Positions 43,811 to 48,725 of a stretch of 48,725 nucleotides of DNA are shown here, piece after piece (within the stretch, counting starts at the first letter, position 1; the number at the start of each line of letters is the position of its first letter). The position numbers and the translations under genes were made by a program. The stretch lies in NCBI RefSeq assembly GCF_900102915.1, contig NZ_FNGG01000012.1:1-48725 (forward strand), written 5' to 3'. Source of the stretch: Salinimicrobium catena. GTDB lineage: Bacteria; Bacteroidota; Bacteroidia; Flavobacteriales; Flavobacteriaceae. The notes under the pieces were generated by a model that was given only the letters and a program-made list of their open reading frames with translations, did not search any database and had not been told where the DNA came from.

Positions 43811-46112
43811 GGTTCTTCGCTTTGAACTCCTGGAACTTGTCCACTTCCGTAGCCTGTGGCCACGAGTTGTTCTCCAGGTTCACATCTGCAGTTTCAAGAT
43901 CGGGGTCAACCACGATCTTGGTGATCTCCTTATCTGTAGCCATAGATCTACTTACCTGCTGATCATTCTTTCTCCAGATCTGTGCCGGGTAGGTCACTTT
44001 CTCGGTAGTACCGTCAGCATAAGTGTATTCTACAATAATTGGCATTACGAGGCCTCCGGGTTTGTTAAATGTCACCTCGTAGAAATACTTGGGCATCTTT
44101 AGTCTTTCACGCTGCTGCGGTGTGAAGTTATCCATAAGATATTCCTTTAGGGTAGGCGCATTCTCTACCGGCGTACCGCCTTTAAGGCTGGCTTCCATCT
44201 CCTCGCTGTCTTCAGCCACTACATACAAAGCTTCAACTGCAGAAGGATCCTGCACGCCATAGCGCTGCAACATTTCCTTACCTTCTTTGGTAGGCTTATC
44301 GGTCACGTAATATTTTTTCACACCTTCCACGCCAATATCTACATAGTCAGTGGTGTAGAACCAGCCTCTCCAGAACCAGTCAAGGTCAACGGCCGAAGCA
44401 TCTTCCATTGTTCTGAAGAAATCTTCAGGAGTTGGGTGTTTGAACATCCAGCGCTGAGAGTACGTTTTGAACGCATGGTCAAAAAGCTCTTTTCCCATTA
44501 CTGTTTCTCTAAGGATATTAAGTGCTGTCGCAGGCTTTCCGTATGCGTTGTTACCCAGCTGATAAACATTCTCCGGATTGGACATGATAGGCGCGATGTA
44601 TTTCTGATCTCCTTTCATGTAGTTCACGATCTTACTTGGCTCTCCCCTTCTTGAAGGATATTTGGTATTTGGCGCGATATCTTCAGGGTACCTTTCCCCA
44701 TATTCCTGCTCTGCAATGTACTGCATAAAGGTATCCAGACCTTCATCCATCCATCCCCACTGGCGCTCGTCAGAATTCACGATCATAGGGAAGAAGTTGT
44801 GCCCCACCTCGTGGATGATCACACTCATCATTCCGTATTTAACACGGTCGCTGTAGTTTCCGTCTTCATCCGGACGCCCGTAGTTCCAGCAGATCATTGG
44901 GTACTCCATTCCCTGGTTCTTGGCGTGTACAGAAATAGCCTTGTGGTATGGGTATTCAAAGGTATGGTCTGAATAGGACTGCAGGGTATGCGCTACTACT
45001 TTGGTAGAGTATTCTTCCCACAGCGGATTCCCTTCTTTAGGGTACATGGAAACTGCCATCACATCCTTGTCGCCCACCTTAACGGCCATCATATCCCAGA
45101 TGAACTTTCGTGAAGTGGCAAAGGCGAAATCACGTACCATTTCAGCCTTCAGTTTCCAGGTCTTTTTCTTGTCTGAAAAGCCTTTTTCGGCTGCTTCTGC
45201 CTCTTCCTGGGTCACGATCATCACCGGTTTATCATAGGTCTTTTTAGCCTTTTCATAGCGGCGCATCATCTCTTTGCTGAAAACCTCTTTTCTGTTCTGA
45301 AGTTCTCCCGTTCCGTCAAGCACATGGTCTGCAGGCACGGTGATGTTCACCTCATAATCCCCGAAAGGAAGCGCGAACTCGCCATTCCCCCAGAACTGGT
45401 AGTTCTGCCAGCCTTCCACGTCATTGTAAACGGCCATTCTTGGGAAGAACTGAGCGATCACGTATGCGTTGTTCCCGTCTTTTGGGAAATGCTCAAAACC
45501 TGAACGGGCGCGGTTGGTCACGTGGTTGTTCACGTTGTACCACCAGGCTATGTCAAAGGTGTAGCTCTCTCCTGCCTTCAATGGCTGCGGAAGGTCCACC
45601 CTCATCATGGTGTTGTTGATGAATGTCTTAAGCGGCTTTCCGTTGGCGCTAACTTCAGTGATGTTGAATCCGCCATCGAAAGGTTCTTCCATATATTCCG
45701 AAACGAAGCTTCCGGGCTGTGAAACCGGCGCGATGCCATTCCCGTCTTTCAGCTTAGCAACAGCGTCTTTTGAACGGATGTTCTGGTCCAGCTGCACCCA
45801 AAGATATTCAAGATCATTAGGAGAATTGTTGTGGTAAGTAATGGTCTCACGGCCGGTAAGCTTCTGCGTCTTATCGTCCAGCTCGATGTCCATCTTATAG
45901 TCGGCCTCGTTCTGGTAGTATGCAGGGCCGGGCGCACCGCTACCTGTGCGGTACTGGTTTGGGGTGGCAAACTCCTGGTAGAGCTGCCTGAACTTGTTCT
46001 GATTGATGTGTCCTTGTTCCCTTACTTCTGTTTGTTGTTCGGTCTCCTGAGCCAGGAGTCCGGCCGAAAACAAAAAGAAAAAAGCAGCAAGTGCGGTTCT
46101 AAATGATCTCAT
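43803..46112 (-). CDS. Secreted M1-family metallopeptidase (aminopeptidase-like)
   Basis: This 769-residue protein has a signal peptide (MRSFRTALAAFFFLFSAGLLAQ). The zinc site is HEVGH at about 434-438 with the third ligand Glu 18 residues later (WGWMDEGLDTF). The substrate-binding GAMEN-like loop is 'QGMEYPMICWNYG'. An N-terminal beta domain ('YKMDIELDDKTQKLTGRETITYHNNSPNDLEYLWVQLDQN') is typical of M1. It probably degrades peptides in the periplasm. A small DUF6702 gene 55 nt upstream points the same way, a pairing I have seen in Flavobacteriia. Its stop is inside a palindromic repeat. Confidence 0.95.
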   Translation of the reverse strand: MRSFRTALAAFFFLFSAGLLAQETEQQTEVREQGHINQNKFRQLYQEFATPNQYRTGSGAPGPAYYQNEADYKMDIELDDKTQKLTGRETITYHNNSPNDLEYLWVQLDQNIRSKDAVAKLKDGNGIAPVSQPGSFVSEYMEEPFDGGFNITEVSANGKPLKTFINNTMMRVDLPQPLKAGESYTFDIAWWYNVNNHVTNRARSGFEHFPKDGNNAYVIAQFFPRMAVYNDVEGWQNYQFWGNGEFALPFGDYEVNITVPADHVLDGTGELQNRKEVFSKEMMRRYEKAKKTYDKPVMIVTQEEAEAAEKGFSDKKKTWKLKAEMVRDFAFATSRKFIWDMMAVKVGDKDVMAVSMYPKEGNPLWEEYSTKVVAHTLQSYSDHTFEYPYHKAISVHAKNQGMEYPMICWNYGRPDEDGNYSDRVKYGMMSVIIHEVGHNFFPMIVNSDERQWGWMDEGLDTFMQYIAEQEYGERYPEDIAPNTKYPSRRGEPSKIVNYMKGDQKYIAPIMSNPENVYQLGNNAYGKPATALNILRETVMGKELFDHAFKTYSQRWMFKHPTPEDFFRTMEDASAVDLDWFWRGWFYTTDYVDIGVEGVKKYYVTDKPTKEGKEMLQRYGVQDPSAVEALYVVAEDSEEMEASLKGGTPVENAPTLKEYLMDNFTPQQRERLKMPKYFYEVTFNKPGGLVMPIIVEYTYADGTTEKVTYPAQIWRKNDQQVSRSMATDKEITKIVVDPDLETADVNLENNSWPQATEVDKFQEFKAKNQG

Positions 46113-46167
46113 GTTTAAAATTTAAGTTTAGGTTGCTAAAAATAATTGAATTCTGAAGTTTCACAAT

Positions 46168-46671
46168 CTATTTCCCGAAATTTAAGGTGCCGCGAAGTTC
46201 GTTGCGGGAAAGCAATAGGCTTTTGATCTTACCGTCGCGTTCTACTTTCACCACGTTCTTTTGCTCCGGAAAAAGGTCGGTCAAAATCCCGTTTTCCACG
46301 GAAATATTTTTAAAAGGCTTCACCTGTTCCACTTCCAGGTACACCAGCAGCTGGTCTTTATCATATTCCTTTCCTATGTAGCTGAAGGTTTGCGGCTTCC
46401 CGTCCACACTGATCATCAGCTTATCCCGGAAGTATTTTTCCACGTATTGGTCCGCACTCTCATGCTCGCCCTCCTTCAGCAGGAAAAGCTCTTCACTGTA
46501 GCGGGTTTGCAGCAACTTTTCCAGGTCATCTACAAATACATAAGAAATGATCTGCAGGGAACGATTTTCTTCGTTGTATTCGATATCGGTGGCGCTTACG
46601 TAAAACTTATGGGCTGCGGTAAAAGCCAGGAGTGGCAGCAAGGCCAGAAATAGTAATAATCTCTTTCTCAT
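46168..46671 (-). CDS. DUF6702 secreted protein
   Basis: This 167-residue protein has a signal peptide (MRKRLLLFLALLPLLAFTAAH). The mature part begins 'HKFYVSATDIEYNEENRSLQIISYVFVDDLEKLLQ', the DUF6702 signature, and continues 'FSYIGKEYDKDQLLVYLEVE' and 'LTDLFPEQKNVVKV'. It is all-beta in appearance, and its function is unknown. It precedes the M1 peptidase by 55 nt and is probably co-transcribed, which hints at a partner or chaperone role; that is inference. Confidence 0.9.
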   Translation of the reverse strand: MRKRLLLFLALLPLLAFTAAHKFYVSATDIEYNEENRSLQIISYVFVDDLEKLLQTRYSEELFLLKEGEHESADQYVEKYFRDKLMISVDGKPQTFSYIGKEYDKDQLLVYLEVEQVKPFKNISVENGILTDLFPEQKNVVKVERDGKIKSLLLSRNELRGTLNFGK

Positions 46672-47223
46672 ATTGTATTTATGGAAGTCATCACCTGTAA
46701 ATCAAATACTGTTCCACTAAAATGCGGGTAATTTTGAGATAACTTCAAGCATAAGACGCTGAAACGGGAGAAAAGTTTAATGAAACGGGATATTTTGAGG
46801 ATGGGGATTAGGGATTGAGGATCGGGGATTGGGGATTGATTTTTGTTGCAGGTTGCCGGTTACCTGTTTCCGGGAAAATGCATTAGTCCATAGGAGAATG
46901 ATTTAAGGTGACTAGCTGCGAGTTGCGGGTTTAAAAAACATTAGCTATTCGCTAGCTTTTGGTTGTTTATTCCTGCACAATTTTTCACCTCCTCCTGAAG
47001 AATAGGTTCCGTACGTTCGTCATACTGAATTTAAAATCTCTCGAGTTGCGGGTTATTATTCCACGGACGGAAACTTAACTCCTTGTCCGTCTGCTTTTTC
47101 GGCTCCCTTTAGGGTTGGGGTAAAACGAAAAAGAATAAAGAGATCCCTCGTCCCTGTTCTCCCTTTCGGTTGAAGCAACTCTGTCGGGATGACAACATCA
47201 CCAAACCACAAACTATAAAAAAC
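46672..47223. other. 552-bp repeat-rich spacer
   Basis: No gene is seen. It contains GGGGATTGGGGATTG words (46801-46840), GAGTTGCGGGTT twice (about 46920 and 47043), AGCTATTCGCTAGCTTTTGG, and the composite element B-A at 47094-47194. Confidence 0.8.
47094..47194 (+). repeat. Composite repeat B-A, copy 3
   Basis: Element B (47094-47133, CTTTTTCGGCTCCC ... CGAAAAAG) is followed after 6 nt by element A (47140-47194, GAGATCCCTCGTCCCTG ... CTCTGTCGGGATGACA). It is the tidiest of the composite copies. Confidence 0.85.
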
Positions 47224-48012
47224 TTACATTTTTCTGAATTCCTCACTTTCCTCCATCAAATACTGCAGTCTGTCCATTTCTTGTCCCTTTTGAAGCAGTT
47301 CCTGCGGAAAATCCTTTTCATACAGGAAATCCATGAAATTGCTGATCTGCTCGGCAGGTAAACCAAAAGATTCTTCAAAAAAGGCATTATCGTAGGAAGC
47401 TCTCAGGCTTCTTGCCAGTTCTATCCTGGTTAATACAGGTGGCTCACGAGGTTTTTCCTTCTTTCTGGGTACAACCAGGTTCACCACCTTTTCCAGGAGC
47501 CCGAAAATGTTCACTCCATACCGCATTTTTTTCCCTCCCACGGCTGCATTTTCCACCCCCGTTTGCATATCGGGCCGCATTTCATAGTCGTTAAAGTTAA
47601 AGTTCATGGGCGGGAGCTCAATTTCCACCACCTCGATGTTTTCGGCATCGGTTTCCAGGTTCCCGGTAAGATCGTGCGGCCTTACCACCACTTCGGGCAG
47701 TTCATTCACTCCTTCGCTGATCTCTACATTAAGCTGCCCCGCTTTTACTATCTCCTCATCGATCACTACCAGAAGTTCGCCATATTGTACCGCGGAAAAA
47801 TAGATGGAATCCCCTGCTTTTATTTTTAGTTTGAAATCGCCTTTTTGAGAAGAAACTGTACCGTGTCCGGAATTCTTATTGTAAACGGTGATCCCTTCCG
47901 GCTCAGCACCTGCGGGAACCTTAATATTGCCTTCTATCTCCTTGCGATCAGAGAACTGGGCAGAAGAAATGCTGAAAAAGAGCAAAAATATTACTAAGAA
48001 GAACTGCTTCAT
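47224..48012 (-). CDS. Secreted carboxypeptidase-regulatory-like domain protein, paralogue
   Basis: This 262-residue protein has a signal peptide (MKQFFLVIFLLFFSISSAQ). The domain 'EIEGNIKVPAGAEPEGITVYNKNSGHGTVSSQKGDFKLKIKAGDSIYFSAVQYGELLVVIDEEIVKAGQLNVEISEGVNELPEVVVRPHDLTGNLETD' aligns throughout with the protein at 39091-39870. The C-terminal half is helical and charged, with a basic stretch (VVPRKKEKPREPP). There is no barrel or sorting tail. The pair are diverged paralogues 8 kb apart on opposite strands. Function is unknown. Confidence 0.87.
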   Translation of the reverse strand: MKQFFLVIFLLFFSISSAQFSDRKEIEGNIKVPAGAEPEGITVYNKNSGHGTVSSQKGDFKLKIKAGDSIYFSAVQYGELLVVIDEEIVKAGQLNVEISEGVNELPEVVVRPHDLTGNLETDAENIEVVEIELPPMNFNFNDYEMRPDMQTGVENAAVGGKKMRYGVNIFGLLEKVVNLVVPRKKEKPREPPVLTRIELARSLRASYDNAFFEESFGLPAEQISNFMDFLYEKDFPQELLQKGQEMDRLQYLMEESEEFRKM

Positions 48013-48128
48013 TGTAGTAAAGAAACAGATTTTTTTTTAAACGGAAGGGGAATTAAGACTGGGGATCGGTTAATTGGGGATTGGTTAATTTGAGATGGGA
48101 ATTGTTTTCATATGCTGTTTGACGGGAT

Positions 48129-48305
48129 TGTCAGACTGAGCTGCCCGAAGGACACGGTCGAAGTCGCTTTGGAGCAGAAATTCAGATCGAAGTAATATTA
48201 GCTCAGCGAAGATCTGCGGAATCTGCGGGAAATATTGGAATTTGGAATTTCGTGACCTCCGAAAAGACTCCGACCATCCTCCCTCAGTCGGAGCTCAGTC
48301 TGACA
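48129..48305. repeat. 177-bp segment bounded by perfect 14-bp inverted repeats
   Basis: TGTCAGACTGAGCT (48129-48142) is repeated exactly inverted as AGCTCAGTCTGACA (48292-48305). Inside are a second stem CTCCGAC / GTCGGAG near the right end, a CGGTCGAAGTC word and two copies of ATCTGCGGAA-type words. It has no coding capacity, and its size and ends resemble a MITE. Confidence 0.7.
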
Positions 48306-48322
48306 TTCCTGTGCAATAACCG

Positions 48323-48374
48323 GAGATCTCTCGTCCCTGCTTTTCCCTTTCGATCAAAGCAGCTCTGTCGAGAT
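48323..48374 (+). repeat. Dispersed repeat element A, copy 4 (truncated)
   Basis: It runs from GAGATCTCTCGTCCCTGC to CTCTGTCGAGAT. The inner arms CTGCTTT / AAAGCAG pair perfectly. The usual ending GATGACA stops at GAT, where new sequence (TGTCGGG...) begins. Confidence 0.75.
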
Positions 48375-48725
48375 TGTCGGGTACTGAAATAGGTTGACCG
48401 TTTTACGGAGTTTAAAACAACTCAGTATTATGGCAAAACCACAAGATTTTTCTAAAGAAGCGTCACAACGAGTAAATCGTTATTTTAGTGATAGCTTTAA
48501 GCGTAAAAAAGTTCGGGAAATTGAAAGGAACCTCACCACAGTTTCAGAGGTTAGCAAAGAGTATGAAGTGTCTACAACGGCAGTTTATAAATGGCTGGAC
48601 AAATACTCCCGTAATCGCAAAAGAGGTGTAAAACAAGTTGTAGAACTTATGAGTGATACCCGTAAAATTCAGGACTTGAAGGCTAAGATCCGGGAATTGG
48701 AACAACTGGTGGGTCAGAAACAATT
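48375..48725 (+). mobile_element. IS3-type insertion sequence, left part (cut by window edge)
   Basis: The sequence similarity to element A ends at 48374 and is followed by TGTCGGGTACTG; the IS3 family usually begins with TG. The orfA start lies 55 nt further in, a usual leader length. The right end, orfB and target duplication lie outside the window, so the exact boundary is an inference. Confidence 0.65.
48430..48725 (+). CDS. IS3-family transposase OrfA (partial)
   Basis: It starts at ATG 48430 and runs off the window after about 98 residues. It begins MAKPQDFSKEASQRVNRYFS, then has a helix-turn-helix ('KKVREIERNLTTVSEVSKEYEVSTTAVYKWLDKYS') typical of IS3/IS911 OrfA. The visible end is a heptad-patterned segment (IQDLKAKIRELEQLVGQKQ) that would be the leucine zipper used for transposase multimerisation. 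OrfB with the DDE domain, usually reached by frameshifting, should follow. Confidence 0.88.
   Translation, partial: MAKPQDFSKEASQRVNRYFSDSFKRKKVREIERNLTTVSEVSKEYEVSTTAVYKWLDKYSRNRKRGVKQVVELMSDTRKIQDLKAKIRELEQLVGQKQ

Larger units (their letters stand above)
48013..48429. other. 417-bp spacer with repeats and IS left end
   Basis: It contains GGGGATTGG words (48060-48085), a 14-bp inverted-repeat-bounded segment (48129-48305), an element A copy (48323-48374) and the presumed IS left end. No gene is seen before the transposase. Confidence 0.8.

Overview
The window looks like a chromosomal segment of a member of the Flavobacteriia (Bacteroidota), most likely a marine Flavobacteriaceae of the Gramella/Salegentibacter type; the genus is an inference from gene content. 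The evidence is a giant surface protein with a type IX secretion (T9SS) sorting tail, a T9SS plug-domain protein, a full Na+-pumping NQR operon, Bacteroidota-type promoters (TTTG ... TAnnTTTG) and almost no Shine-Dalgarno sequences.

Layout. 0-11 kb (minus strand): the N-terminal part of a HYR-like surface protein, cut by the window edge, then a 3347-residue PKD/Ig/LamG surface protein. 11-16.5 kb: proline catabolism (pruA), an NRDE protein, then apaG, a DUF3667 membrane protein and the T9SS plug-domain protein on the minus strand. 16.5-24.1 kb (plus): nqrABCDEF, a hairpin terminator, a 118-residue protein of unknown function, and apbE, whose product attaches FMN to NqrB and NqrC. 24.2-29 kb (minus): a tightly overlapping HAD-map-NUMOD4/HNH-like-methyltransferase operon and a gpmI-thioredoxin-like pair. 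29-33 kb: two convergent, unrelated L,D-transpeptidases, a ClpP paralogue with a small GNAT, and a divergent GNAT. 33.1-33.7 kb: tRNA-Gly(TCC) with a near-consensus promoter and a terminator, followed by a hairpin-rich 155-bp tandem duplication. 33.7-38.4 kb: a small membrane protein, a GNAT, a cation/proton antiporter, AlkB, glutaminase and peptidase E. 38.4-48.4 kb: ordinary genes (kynureninase, O-methyltransferase, TatA, M1 aminopeptidase with a DUF6702 protein, two four-helix-bundle S23-like proteins, two paralogous carboxypeptidase-regulatory-like secreted proteins) separated by unusually repeat-rich spacers. The right end holds the start of an IS3-type insertion sequence.

How the genes work together. 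The best-defined system is the Na+-NQR module: six subunits, the flavin transferase that matures it, and a small co-located protein that may help. The T9SS theme joins the plug-domain protein to the giant secreted cargo. Other genes are housekeeping.

The most unusual non-coding content is a set of dispersed palindromic and phrase-like intergenic repeats. They are concentrated in the last 10 kb and largely absent from the first 33 kb, where spacers are compact. I saw no CRISPR array, prophage, rRNA or recognisable defence system. I did not find a clear new multi-gene system. The strongest candidates for something undescribed are the 118-residue NQR-linked protein, the NUMOD4/HNH-like protein fused into the map operon, and the composite repeat families.
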